Origin: Oceanicoccus sp.
Lineage (GTDB): Bacteria; Pseudomonadota; Gammaproteobacteria; Pseudomonadales; Dasaniaceae
Length of the DNA: 64,000 nucleotides
Assembly (NCBI RefSeq): GCF_029238675.1
Contig: NZ_JAQWFR010000005.1
Span: 1 to 64,000 of the forward strand
Reading direction: 5' to 3'
The notes under the pieces were generated by a model. It saw only the letters and a program-made list of their open reading frames with translations. It searched no databases and was not told the DNA's origin. Below, in pieces: positions 53,433 through 61,983 of this stretch. Every line of letters starts with the position of its first letter. The first letter of the stretch is position 1. The translations under genes and the position numbers were made by a program.

Positions 53433-53615
53433 TCATGCCCCTGTGTAGTAACGAATCAATCCCAGTACCAGTAATAGCATGATGGAGACCATCGCAATAC
53501 GGGACATTTTTGCCTGTTGCTGCTCGTCCACCGGCTTGGCATGGCGCTCTGTGAGTTTGACGACAATAAACAGGGCGGCAAATAAAACCCCCAGAACCAA
53601 TAATAAATTACCCAT
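53433..53615 (-). CDS. small membrane protein
   Basis: MGNLLLVLGVLFAALFIVVKLTERHAKPVDEQQQAKMSRIAMVSIMLLLVLGLIRYYTGA (two predicted TM helices), directly after trmH; 53615 ATG preferred over 53696. Confidence 0.65.
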   Translation of the reverse strand: MGNLLLVLGVLFAALFIVVKLTERHAKPVDEQQQAKMSRIAMVSIMLLLVLGLIRYYTGA

Positions 53616-53616
53616 G

Positions 53617-54336
53617 TTACATGTCCCCCTCCAGTTTCTGCTGTCGCCGTTTTGCCAGTATTTCCCGCTTATCCGCATACCAGCCTGAGGCATCAATAAT
53701 TTCGCCGTCTTCCCTTAGGGCCGGGTACTCAAAGCGGTGGGTACGGCAAAAGTCGCGGATTTTGGGGTGGGCCCATTCAAAGAATAAGCGGTCGTATTCG
53801 GCCGTGTCGATACGTTGCTGGTCATACAGCCCAGCCAACTGACGCTGGTGGCGAGCTTCGCTAAGGATAATGCCTGCAGCTACGGAGACATTAAAGGATT
53901 CCACCATCCCCACCATGGGGACAGTGACGTGAATATCCGCTAATGCGCTAGCCTCATCACTGATGCCGTCTTTTTCTGCCCCCATCAGCAGGGCCGTTGG
54001 TTTGGTAAAGTCCACTTCGTGGTAATCCACTGCCTGCCTGGATAAATGCGCCGCCACAATTTGAAAGCCCCGGGCCTTGAGTTCGCCAACCGGGGTTTGC
54101 AGTTCACGGTAGCGGTGGACTTTGACATAGCGATGGCTGCCCAGCGCGGTACCGCGAAATGAGTGGTAGTCTTTATCACCAATCACGCAGTGTACATCCC
54201 CTACTCCCACGGCGTCGGCGGTGCGGACTATGGCTGAGAGGTTGCGGCCTTTATGAACGTAATCGGTTAATACGGTTAAGTCCGGCTGGCGTTTATCCAG
54301 GGTGGCGCATAGGCGGTTAAAACGTTCTGGGGTCAT
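53617..54336 (-). CDS. trmH: tRNA (guanosine(18)-2'-O)-methyltransferase
   Basis: 239 aa; SPOUT family, KGRNLSAIVRTADAVGVGDVH, MVGMVESFNVSVAAGIIL. Confidence 0.95.
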   Translation of the reverse strand: MTPERFNRLCATLDKRQPDLTVLTDYVHKGRNLSAIVRTADAVGVGDVHCVIGDKDYHSFRGTALGSHRYVKVHRYRELQTPVGELKARGFQIVAAHLSRQAVDYHEVDFTKPTALLMGAEKDGISDEASALADIHVTVPMVGMVESFNVSVAAGIILSEARHQRQLAGLYDQQRIDTAEYDRLFFEWAHPKIRDFCRTHRFEYPALREDGEIIDASGWYADKREILAKRRQQKLEGDM

Positions 54337-54348
54337 GGGGCAGTAGCA

Positions 54349-55179
54349 CTAGCCCAACAGGCGAATGCCTTTCTCCTCGATAGCTATGCGGCGTTGTTTA
54401 TACAGCGCTCCAATCGCTTTTTTATACACTTTTTTACTGATTTTAAACACTGAGCGAATAGTTTCCGGCGAGCTTTTGTCGGTAATCATTAAGTAGCCGT
54501 CGTGCTCTTTAAGTACTTCAAGAATTTGCCCAGCCACACCAGAGATTTTTTCATAGCCCGGTTGGGTCAGGGTAATATCCAGCCGGTTATCATCACGCAC
54601 TCGTTTTACATAGCCAGAAATTCGGTCGCCTTTGTTAAGCGGCTGGAAAACTTCGTTGCTATAGAGCATACCCCAATAGGCGCTATCAACAATGGCTTTA
54701 AAACCCAGCTCGGTTTTATCGGCAACCATCAGGTCAACCTCCTGACCCACGGTATAGCCGGTAGTTTCTTCCTTCAGGTATTTATCAATACGGGATGAGG
54801 CCGCTAAACGGTTGCTGTTATCCAGATAGACTTTAACCAGTACGCGTTTCCCCTCTACCGGAGGAAATTTCTGTTGTGCAAAAGGCAGTAGTAAATCTTT
54901 GGGCAAGCCCCAGTCGAGAAAGGCCCCTACTTTGTTGATCTCAACCACTTTAAGCCAGGCAAAGTCACCTTCGCAGGCATGGGGAGTATCGGTGGTGGCG
55001 ATTAATCTATCATCCGAATCAAGATAGATAAAAACCGTTAGATTATCACCCAGCTGGGCCTGGTCTTTAAGAAAGCGCTGGGGTAACAGGATTTGCCCAA
55101 AATCACCGCCATCCAGAAACACGCCAACATCGCTATCTTTTACGATTTCGAGTTGATTAAATTGTCCGATGGCAACCAT
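54349..55179 (-). CDS. CvfB-like S1 RNA-binding protein
   Basis: 276 aa; repeated S1-like domains GVFLDGGDFGQILLPQRF / GAFLDWGLPKDLLLPFAQQ. Confidence 0.9.
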   Translation of the reverse strand: MVAIGQFNQLEIVKDSDVGVFLDGGDFGQILLPQRFLKDQAQLGDNLTVFIYLDSDDRLIATTDTPHACEGDFAWLKVVEINKVGAFLDWGLPKDLLLPFAQQKFPPVEGKRVLVKVYLDNSNRLAASSRIDKYLKEETTGYTVGQEVDLMVADKTELGFKAIVDSAYWGMLYSNEVFQPLNKGDRISGYVKRVRDDNRLDITLTQPGYEKISGVAGQILEVLKEHDGYLMITDKSSPETIRSVFKISKKVYKKAIGALYKQRRIAIEEKGIRLLG

Positions 55180-55199
55180 GGGTTTTGACCTGTGTGTGA

Positions 55200-55502
55200 T
55201 TACACTTCGTAATCGATTAAGCGACGTTCGCTGATAATGCTTTTAATAAAAGGCAGTACGGCTTTATGCTCGGGGTGGCCGGCATAGACTTCCAGGGCCT
55301 CCCGTGATTCAAACTCTGAGTATAGCGCCATATCGGCGGAGTCGGGGCTTTCGGAAAAATCCACCCCCACTTCTACTTTGATCAAGCCAGGAATTTTACC
55401 ATTCATACCTTCAATCAGGGCTTTAGCCTGGGCAATGCTTTCGGCTTTGCTGCGACCCTCTACGCCCTCTTCAATCTTAAATAGCAGTATATGTTTTATC
55501 AC
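55200..55502 (-). CDS. Dabb family (stress-responsive alpha/beta barrel) protein
   Basis: 100 aa; MIKHILLFKIEEGVEG...DMALYSEFESREALEVYAGHPEH. Confidence 0.88.
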   Translation of the reverse strand: MIKHILLFKIEEGVEGRSKAESIAQAKALIEGMNGKIPGLIKVEVGVDFSESPDSADMALYSEFESREALEVYAGHPEHKAVLPFIKSIISERRLIDYEV

Positions 55503-55528
55503 TATAAGTCCTCTGTTGCTTTCTAGCG

Positions 55529-56452
55529 CTAAGCCGCTTTTACCGCATCCTGGTTTTCACCACCAAAGATTTCAATCACCGCTGAGATTAAGGCGGCCAG
55601 TTCCAGTGTCATAATGGAGAAGTCGACATCAAACTGTTCCGCCGCATCATGGGCATCTACCTGGTTAGCTTTTTCCTGGATAATATCATCGAAGGTCAGA
55701 CGCTTTATGGCCAGGGCATCATCCACTACAAACTCAATACCACCACTAAAGCTTAAACCGAGTTTGCTAACGTACATACCAGCCTTAATATGATTGTTAA
55801 TTTCGGTGGAAGTCAGATCCTGGTGTTTGCAACGAATCACACCGCCTTCATCGGTAGGATCTTTTAATTCACACTCATGACCAAACTCGAAATTTTTCGG
55901 TGCATGGCCGGTTTTCAACCAGGAGGTCATGGCGTGCTGGGGAATATTATTCGCCGTTACTGGAATCACAGGCACACTGCCAATACTTTCCCGCAGGGTG
56001 CTAATCAGTTCTTCGGCCTTTTTGCTGGAGGCGCTGTTAACGACTAACAGTCCTTCTTTGGGGGCGATATAAGCAAACTGTAATGAAGAGCGGGCAAAGG
56101 CTTTTGGCAATAACTCAAAGGTAATTTCTTCTTTGAGGTTCATCCGTTCTTTACGACCTACTGAACGGCCTTCCTGAGTTTGTATGGCCAGGGCTTTTTC
56201 AGCCACTTGCTCATTCACTACGGAGGCAGGTAGTACTTTGTCCTGCTTTTTTGCACAGAGCATAATATAGCCACCGGCGGCATGAACAAATTCAGTACCG
56301 TGATGCCCTAGAGGGGGCACCCAACCATATTGGGATAAGTCCTGGCTACCGCAGGGCTTGAAGGCATATTGTTCAAGTTGTTCACCTAGCTCTTCGGGAG
56401 TTAGCTCGAAGGGTTTGGTGAAGCGGTAGACTTGTAAATTTTTAAACCACAT
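55529..56452 (-). CDS. rdgC: recombination-associated protein RdgC
   Basis: 307 aa; MWFKNLQVYRFTKPFELTPEELGEQL. Confidence 0.96.
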   Translation of the reverse strand: MWFKNLQVYRFTKPFELTPEELGEQLEQYAFKPCGSQDLSQYGWVPPLGHHGTEFVHAAGGYIMLCAKKQDKVLPASVVNEQVAEKALAIQTQEGRSVGRKERMNLKEEITFELLPKAFARSSLQFAYIAPKEGLLVVNSASSKKAEELISTLRESIGSVPVIPVTANNIPQHAMTSWLKTGHAPKNFEFGHECELKDPTDEGGVIRCKHQDLTSTEINNHIKAGMYVSKLGLSFSGGIEFVVDDALAIKRLTFDDIIQEKANQVDAHDAAEQFDVDFSIMTLELAALISAVIEIFGGENQDAVKAA

Positions 56453-56475
56453 CTTTATTTAATTCCTACAAAGAC

Positions 56476-56580
56476 CCGTCATTCCCGCGAAGGCGGGAAC
56501 CCAGCGCTGTAGATTTCCGCGTACGCGGAAATAACAGCATAAGCATGCAGGCTGGATTCCCGCCTTCGCGGGAATGACGG
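56476..56580. repeat. long composite dRS3/REP-like repeat
   Basis: CCGTCATTCCCGCGAAGGCGGGAACCCAGCGCTGTAGATTTCC ... AACAGCATAAGCATGCAGGCTGGATTCCCGCCTTCGCGGGAATGACGG; internal spacer shared with the copy at 42182. Confidence 0.93.
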
Positions 56581-56590
56581 GGGCTGGCGT

Positions 56591-57211
56591 CTAGCTAACG
56601 ATATCAATCAATTCGACGTCAAAGACTAATGTCGCATAAGGCCCAATAGCACCACCGGCACCACGCTCACCATAAGCCAACTGATAAGGCAGATATAAAC
56701 GCCATTTAGAACCCACACCCATCATTTGCAGGGCTTCAGTCCAACCGGCAATCACACCATTAACAGGGAATTCCGCTGGCTCACCGCGATCAACAGAGCT
56801 GTCAAAAACAGTGCCGTCGACTAAAGTACCGTGGTAATGAGTACGAACAGTAGAAGTTGCAACCGGCTTTTCGCCATCGCCTGCTACCAGTACTTCATAC
56901 TGCATACCGCTTTCAGTAACAGTCACTTCATCGCGCTTGGCGTTGTCGGCTAAAAAGGCTTCCCCTTCGGCGGACATTTCTTTTGATTGTTCAGCCTCCT
57001 TAGCTTGCATGCGCGCATTGATTTCTTCATAGGCTGCACTGAGTAACTCAGTCTCAACAGCACTGGGCACACCGTTAAGAGCGTCTCTAACACCTTCAAC
57101 CACGGCATCCATCTCAATACCATCAAAAGGGTTGCCCGCTAGCTGGTCGCCCATTTGGCGGCCCACACCGTAGCTGACGCGTTGTTCTACTGTTGTATAT
57201 TTCTCAGACAT
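56591..57211 (-). CDS. FKBP-type peptidyl-prolyl cis-trans isomerase
   Basis: MSEKYTTVEQRVSYGVGRQMGDQLAGNPFDG... with VRTHYHGTLVDGTVFDSSVDRGEPAEFPVNGVI; 57211 start preferred over 57337. Confidence 0.94.
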   Translation of the reverse strand: MSEKYTTVEQRVSYGVGRQMGDQLAGNPFDGIEMDAVVEGVRDALNGVPSAVETELLSAAYEEINARMQAKEAEQSKEMSAEGEAFLADNAKRDEVTVTESGMQYEVLVAGDGEKPVATSTVRTHYHGTLVDGTVFDSSVDRGEPAEFPVNGVIAGWTEALQMMGVGSKWRLYLPYQLAYGERGAGGAIGPYATLVFDVELIDIVS

Positions 57212-57379
57212 AAGTTTCACTTCACCGGATATTAAAAAGGCGCGCATTCTAGCATAAAGCCTGTGGCGATAAACCCGAATTGTGGACCAGCCAGCATAAT
57301 CGGCCGCCATCAACTCTGGGCGAGGCATAGCGGCCATTGTCTGCTATGATGACCTAATGCCCTTTAAAAGACCCTCTCC

Positions 57380-57703
57380 GTGAAAAAAATTATCTCTAAA
57401 GCCGATATTCGTAATGATATGGAAAAACAAATTGCCGACTTCCTTAAAAAAGGCGGCGAGGTGGCGGAAATTGAACGGGGAATTAGTGGCAGGGAAAATC
57501 CCAACGGGCCATTAAAGCCCGACGGCACTGCTTTTCAACAACCCAAACAAGGCCGCACTTATGTACCTGAGGTGATTGCTGCCATTGATGCACGGCGCAA
57601 TAAGAAGCTGGAAAAACCCAAGCCCAGTATTCGCCGGCCGCGAAAGAAAATTATTTATGATGATTTTGGTGAACCATTGCGCGAAGTTTGGGTGGATGAG
57701 TAA
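57380..57703 (+). CDS. hypothetical protein
   Basis: 107 aa lysine-rich ORF; KKIIYDDFGEPLREVWVDE; no family recognised with certainty. Confidence 0.7.
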   Translation: MKKIISKADIRNDMEKQIADFLKKGGEVAEIERGISGRENPNGPLKPDGTAFQQPKQGRTYVPEVIAAIDARRNKKLEKPKPSIRRPRKKIIYDDFGEPLREVWVDE

Positions 57704-57818
57704 TCCATACACCGCCCTATATCATAGGGTATGAGCCAGCCTGCCTGGTTGAAACATCAAAATACGCCTATCCAATTGATTTTATTACGTATTCCCCCCC
57801 TTTTTAAGTGACTTCTTA

Positions 57819-57892
57819 AACTATTCCCTAACTATTCCCTAACTATTCCCTAACTATTCCCTAACTATTCCCAACCATCCCCAACCATCCCT
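57819..57892. repeat. short tandem repeat, 11-bp unit AACTATTCCCT, degenerating into 10-bp AACCATCCC(C/T) units
   Basis: About five 11-bp units followed by two degenerate units, read directly. Confidence 0.95.
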
Positions 57893-57975
57893 AAATCGCC
57901 ACTGCTCGAGACAAGTGACTAAAAATCTCACTTTTTTTCACAAATAGACTTGCGAGATAAACAAAGCCCACTAAA

Positions 57976-58009
57976 CTGTATAGTTATACAGTACTGGTCA
58001 TTGATACAG
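57976..58009. promoter_or_regulatory. two LexA-type (CTG-N10-CAG) SOS boxes
   Basis: CTGTATAGTTATACAG at 57976-57991 (perfect arms) and CTGGTCATTGATACAG at 57994-58009. Confidence 0.75.
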
Positions 58010-58072
58010 ACATGCTGATCGATACAGTACTTACCTGATTTATTAAACCGAACAGAAAACAGCAGAGAGAAG

Positions 58073-58333
58073 ATGATGATGAACTCAGCCAGCAACAGCG
58101 TATTTACCCAGGTCGACTACCGTCAGTTTCGCCAGCACCTCGCGGATATCACCACTAATGCCGTTAAGGGTAAAGGTTACGAAACAGCCATCTATGACCG
58201 CAAAGGTGATATTCAGGCGATTGTTCACGCCGCCTCTATTGATACCAACGGCCGCTGCTACCCTGCGGAATACTTTATTCGCACATCGGCTATACCGGCT
58301 GTTGCTGAACTTGATTGGCAATACGCCGCTTAA
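58073..58333 (+). CDS. small hypothetical protein, putatively SOS-regulated
   Basis: 86-aa ORF with AGAGAGAAG upstream of ATGATGATG; downstream of the LexA-type boxes. Confidence 0.75.
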   Translation: MMMNSASNSVFTQVDYRQFRQHLADITTNAVKGKGYETAIYDRKGDIQAIVHAASIDTNGRCYPAEYFIRTSAIPAVAELDWQYAA

Positions 58334-58342
58334 CTCCCTCCT

Positions 58343-58368
58343 GTAGGGTGGATTGCAATCCACCCTAC
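58343..58368. repeat. REP-like palindrome
   Basis: GTAGGGTGGATTGCAATCCACCCTAC, perfect palindrome related to 16871-16923. Confidence 0.9.
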
Positions 58369-58439
58369 CCCCTCCCCAGTTGGCCCCAAACTTATGCTAT
58401 GATGCCGCCTCTTTAAAACAGGCCAAATCAGACCCCATT

Positions 58440-58724
58440 ATGTATGTATTCTCCGTCAATGCCCGCACCCCCAAAGCTTTAGAAGGTTTTGCCAAAGGCG
58501 CTGAAGTACCCTTTATTATCTATATCAATTTCAAAGACCTGTTTGGTGCCGAGCAACTGTGCCAGATTTATTTAAAACAACAGGGCTTTGAAAGACCCGC
58601 GATTGAAAAAAGAAAATTGATTGAAGATAAATTTCTTGTTGACCAAAAACTCATTGCAGCCGACCCAGCCCTGAAAGAAGCGCTATCTACTGGTTACTCT
58701 ATTCAAATCTTTAGCTCCCACTAA
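58440..58724 (+). CDS. hypothetical protein
   Basis: MYVFSVNARTPKALEGFAKGAEVPFIIYINFKDLFGAEQLCQIYLKQQGF; the in-frame extension back to 58353 starts inside the REP repeat and is unlikely. Confidence 0.7.
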   Translation: MYVFSVNARTPKALEGFAKGAEVPFIIYINFKDLFGAEQLCQIYLKQQGFERPAIEKRKLIEDKFLVDQKLIAADPALKEALSTGYSIQIFSSH

Positions 58725-58733
58725 AACAATACC

Positions 58734-59744
58734 ATGACCTTACAGCATTGCATTATCCACCAGATAGAGCGCCCGGTGCCCGGCGCTGATGTCACTACTA
58801 CTCTGCGCGACGAAGAAAACAGCAGCTCCGGCCCTGCCTATTCGCTGTTTGAGCAACTCAAGCAAAGCTACCAGCGCAGCAGCCAAAAACAGTACGGTCA
58901 TTTTGATAGTGAGCAAACCGATAACCCGGTGCCGGGTTGGTTGCAGGAACAACAGCAGGGTAAGTCACCTTTTGCCAGGACAACGCAACGGTTGTTAGAG
59001 CATTTGCAGCAAAAAATGGGCGACAATGACGAGGCTTTTTCTGCCCATATTCTATTTGCGCTGGAAACGGTAATGGACCAGGAGCAGCTGTATATTTTTT
59101 GGTTTAACCATGTTGAAGCTGCCCATATTGATAACACCCTGGATATAGCACCCACGCAATATATCGACAGTAATAAAATACTCTACGGAGCACGTCTGTT
59201 TATTGAAGAGTGGTTAGAAGAAGATTCGCAAAAATATCTTTCAATGATTACCAGCCGTGGTAATAAAAACTTAAGTGATACCTTCAGTGCCTTTCTTGGT
59301 TTTTCTACCGGCCTTGATCTGGTGGTTGAAACCAGTGAGTTCTTAACCATTGTTGACGACTATGCACAATCACTACCTGAAGAAAAAGTCACCGATTATA
59401 AAGGTAAAATTCTCGACTACTGTGTTGAGCAAGATAAGCAAGGGGCACCGGTTGTGTTTGAAGATATTTCCACACAACTGAACGAGCAACAACCCAAAGA
59501 ATTTGCTGAATTTGTCTCTTCCAAACAAGAATCCCCCAAGGCAGAAATCTATACCGACCGAGGCAGTTTAAAGCGCTATGTGCGTTATTTTGGTCGCGAT
59601 AAGAATATGAGTATCAGCTTTTCTGCTGATATGTTCGGCCAGAATATCGTCTATGACGAAGCCTCCGGCACTTTAACTATTAAAGAGATTCCCAAGTCCT
59701 TAAAACAGCAGTTGAAAAACTCTAATAAGCCAACAAAGGAATGA
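58734..59744 (+). CDS. nucleoid-associated protein (NdpA/YejK family)
   Basis: 336 aa; IHQIERPV...VFEDISTQLNEQQPKEFAEFV. Confidence 0.88.
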   Translation: MTLQHCIIHQIERPVPGADVTTTLRDEENSSSGPAYSLFEQLKQSYQRSSQKQYGHFDSEQTDNPVPGWLQEQQQGKSPFARTTQRLLEHLQQKMGDNDEAFSAHILFALETVMDQEQLYIFWFNHVEAAHIDNTLDIAPTQYIDSNKILYGARLFIEEWLEEDSQKYLSMITSRGNKNLSDTFSAFLGFSTGLDLVVETSEFLTIVDDYAQSLPEEKVTDYKGKILDYCVEQDKQGAPVVFEDISTQLNEQQPKEFAEFVSSKQESPKAEIYTDRGSLKRYVRYFGRDKNMSISFSADMFGQNIVYDEASGTLTIKEIPKSLKQQLKNSNKPTKE

Positions 59745-59836
59745 TATTTACTATCAAAAAAATTGTGCTATAACTACTACCCAGAAACAAGGATGACCCT
59801 TCGGGGTTAATTAAATACTGTAAAAGGATAGCTAGT

Positions 59837-60247
59837 ATGCATGATATATGGGTTACCGAACTAATGACCCGCGAGGTCACCACCTGTAAAGCAGAAACAC
59901 TACTCACCGATGTAGTTAAAATGCTGCACAATCAAAAATTTTCATGCCTGGTCGTCGTCAAAGACGAAGCCCCCGTCGGCATAATCACCGAACGCGATAT
60001 GGTCACCATCCTGGCCGACATGCTAGCCGATGTGAGCTGGGACTCTCTCTCCGTTGCCAACTTTATGTCTGTGGACCCCATCACTATTATGGAAGACCAT
60101 ACCTTATTTGAAGCAGTTGATATTATTCGCGAAGAAGGCATTCGCCATGCACCGGTGATTAACCGGGAAAACAAATTGATAGGCTTGCTGACTCAAACCG
60201 ATATTATTAATGGCCTATATCGAGCAGCAGTATTAGAAGAAGCCTAA
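59837..60247 (+). CDS. CBS-domain protein
   Basis: 136 aa; tandem CBS motifs VTELMTREVTTCKAETLLTDVVKMLHNQKFSCLVVV...GIITERDMV and FMSVDPITIMEDHTLFEAVDIIREEGIRHAPVI. Confidence 0.95.
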   Translation: MHDIWVTELMTREVTTCKAETLLTDVVKMLHNQKFSCLVVVKDEAPVGIITERDMVTILADMLADVSWDSLSVANFMSVDPITIMEDHTLFEAVDIIREEGIRHAPVINRENKLIGLLTQTDIINGLYRAAVLEEA

Positions 60248-60636
60248 GATATATTTTGCAGTGGATAATCCTGCACCAGATTTTCAGTCGGTATTTTTAG
60301 GCCAGCATGCAGTTTTCGAATCATGGTTAAGGTCAGCTTGCGCCGATAACTCAACACTTCTGACACTCGACCTGAGTGGCCGATATAGGGAATCAGGTCT
60401 TTGTCCTTAAGCCCGTATTGCTCCATACGAAAGCGAATCACCTCAATCGGGTTGGCTGCTTTGATCGTGAAGTTTTTGGCTTCGTAGACTTCGACCAGCG
60501 TCCCTAAAATATCGAGCTCATCACCCTCGGGGGTATCAGCGCGGGCATCCATCAGCACCATAATACGTTTTAGTGCCGCCTCGTAATCTGCTTTGGTTTT
60601 AATAGGTTTGATTGTCATGGTTGTCATGGTTGTCAT
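60244..60636 (-). CDS. higA: HigA-type antitoxin (second higBA locus)
   Basis: 130 aa; PIEVIRFRMEQYGLKDKDLIPYIGHSGRVSEVLSYRRKLTLTMIRKLHAGLKIP. Confidence 0.9.
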   Translation of the reverse strand: MTTMTTMTIKPIKTKADYEAALKRIMVLMDARADTPEGDELDILGTLVEVYEAKNFTIKAANPIEVIRFRMEQYGLKDKDLIPYIGHSGRVSEVLSYRRKLTLTMIRKLHAGLKIPTENLVQDYPLQNIS

Positions 60637-60932
60637 ATAGTCACCGCATCTATTTTATTGTAGGCCTCGTGGGTACCCACAAAACGCACATATACCATCT
60701 TGTATGGGTAATTAATTTTTACAATTAGCCGGTAGTCATTACCCTTTATGTTAAATACCACCCGGCTATCTGGCAGTATGCTGGCGTTTCTAAACTGCGC
60801 CTTTAGCTCTTGAGGTGTAGACCAGTTTGCCTGTAATACCTCGTCATGCGATGCCTCTAACTGCCCCTGTGAATCCGAATAAGCTGGCTGCTGCCAGAAC
60901 TCTCTCAAAGTCCTTTTTGAAATAATCCGCAT
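60633..60932 (-). CDS. higB: HigB-type toxin (second higBA locus)
   Basis: MRIISKRTLREFWQQPAYSDSQGQLEASHDEVLQANWSTPQELKAQFRNASILPDSRVVFNIKGNDYRLIVKINY; ATG at 60932 preceded by GGAGG. Confidence 0.92.
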   Translation of the reverse strand: MRIISKRTLREFWQQPAYSDSQGQLEASHDEVLQANWSTPQELKAQFRNASILPDSRVVFNIKGNDYRLIVKINYPYKMVYVRFVGTHEAYNKIDAVTI

Positions 60933-61115
60933 ATTAATTCCATTTCCTCCCATTATGGGAGCATTTATTGAATTGTCAAACACTATTTGCCAAAGGTTGT
61001 TTGGCCTGTTTAGTTGTTAGTTAATAGCACCGGATAGCATCCCTACCTTGGCTAGAAAAGTTTTACCTTTAAAATCAACAGCTTCTTTGTATGCGCCCTA
61101 TTGCATGCGCAGGAT

Positions 61116-61436
61116 TCACTCATTAACCCGATAAGCATCCATATGGATTTTCTCTACAAACCGCCCGAGCATAATCACCTGCCCACTATAGCGCTCATTC
61201 CCTGTACTGGTAAATTCAAAATTATAGGAACGCCATAGACACAGATCGCCGTTTTTGTTGCGCTTAAACCAAAAGCCCTTGAGCGCTACGCCATCATCCA
61301 ATAATTGTACGTTCATTTTTTTACAATGATCCCGGGTCGACCTTAAAGCAATTTGCTTCACACCCTGGGCATTCCACCACAACATAGTAAAGGCAACAAA
61401 AATAAACCCGACCAGCAAATCCCCTAAATCATACAT
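61116..61436 (-). CDS. DUF3301 domain-containing protein
   Basis: 106 aa; MYDLGDLLVGFIFVAFTMLWWNAQGVKQIALRSTRDHCKKMNVQLLDDGVALKG. Confidence 0.85.
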   Translation of the reverse strand: MYDLGDLLVGFIFVAFTMLWWNAQGVKQIALRSTRDHCKKMNVQLLDDGVALKGFWFKRNKNGDLCLWRSYNFEFTSTGNERYSGQVIMLGRFVEKIHMDAYRVNE

Positions 61437-61440
61437 CGCC

Positions 61441-61983
61441 TTACCACATTAAATCATCAGGGATTTGGTAATCCGCATAGGGATCATCTTCATCCACTTC
61501 ATTACTGGCCACTTCATTGGCTACAATCACCCGCTTGGGTAAACGCTGCTGTATTTTTCCCGCTACGCCTGCAGGTACCACTTCATATTTGTCATTCAAA
61601 CTGACAATGGCTAAACGGCCACGACTAAGCTGCTCCAGCATGGTGTTATCAACCAGTATTTTTTTGATTTTTTTCTGGTCGGTAAAGTTGTAATCAATAT
61701 CGGCACCCTCGCGAGACAAACGATTAACCTCGATTAGCTGCTTAACCTGTGCAGCAATCGCTTTTTTATCCGCTTCGGCCTTGCGCTGTTCATTTAACTG
61801 ACGGTCGCGCTGTTGTTTCTCCTGACGGGATAGCTGTACTTGCTGCCTGGTTTCATCCACCACGCCATCTTTCGACTTGCGTTGCTGCTGAGTCTGTTTG
61901 GTTTTTTCTTTTTTGATTTGTTTGGCTTTCTTTTTATCTGCCAAGCCAGCTTTTAATAGCTGATCCTGTAATGAACCGGCCAT
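61441..61983 (-). CDS. DUF2058 domain-containing protein (YaiL-like)
   Basis: 180 aa; SLQDQLLKAGLADKKKAKQIKKEK... Confidence 0.9.
   Translation of the reverse strand: MAGSLQDQLLKAGLADKKKAKQIKKEKTKQTQQQRKSKDGVVDETRQQVQLSRQEKQQRDRQLNEQRKAEADKKAIAAQVKQLIEVNRLSREGADIDYNFTDQKKIKKILVDNTMLEQLSRGRLAIVSLNDKYEVVPAGVAGKIQQRLPKRVIVANEVASNEVDEDDPYADYQIPDDLMW

Noticed and set aside
57819-57892. Tandem repeat as a CRISPR array
   Set aside because: Direct head-to-tail 11-bp units without spacers and no cas genes.
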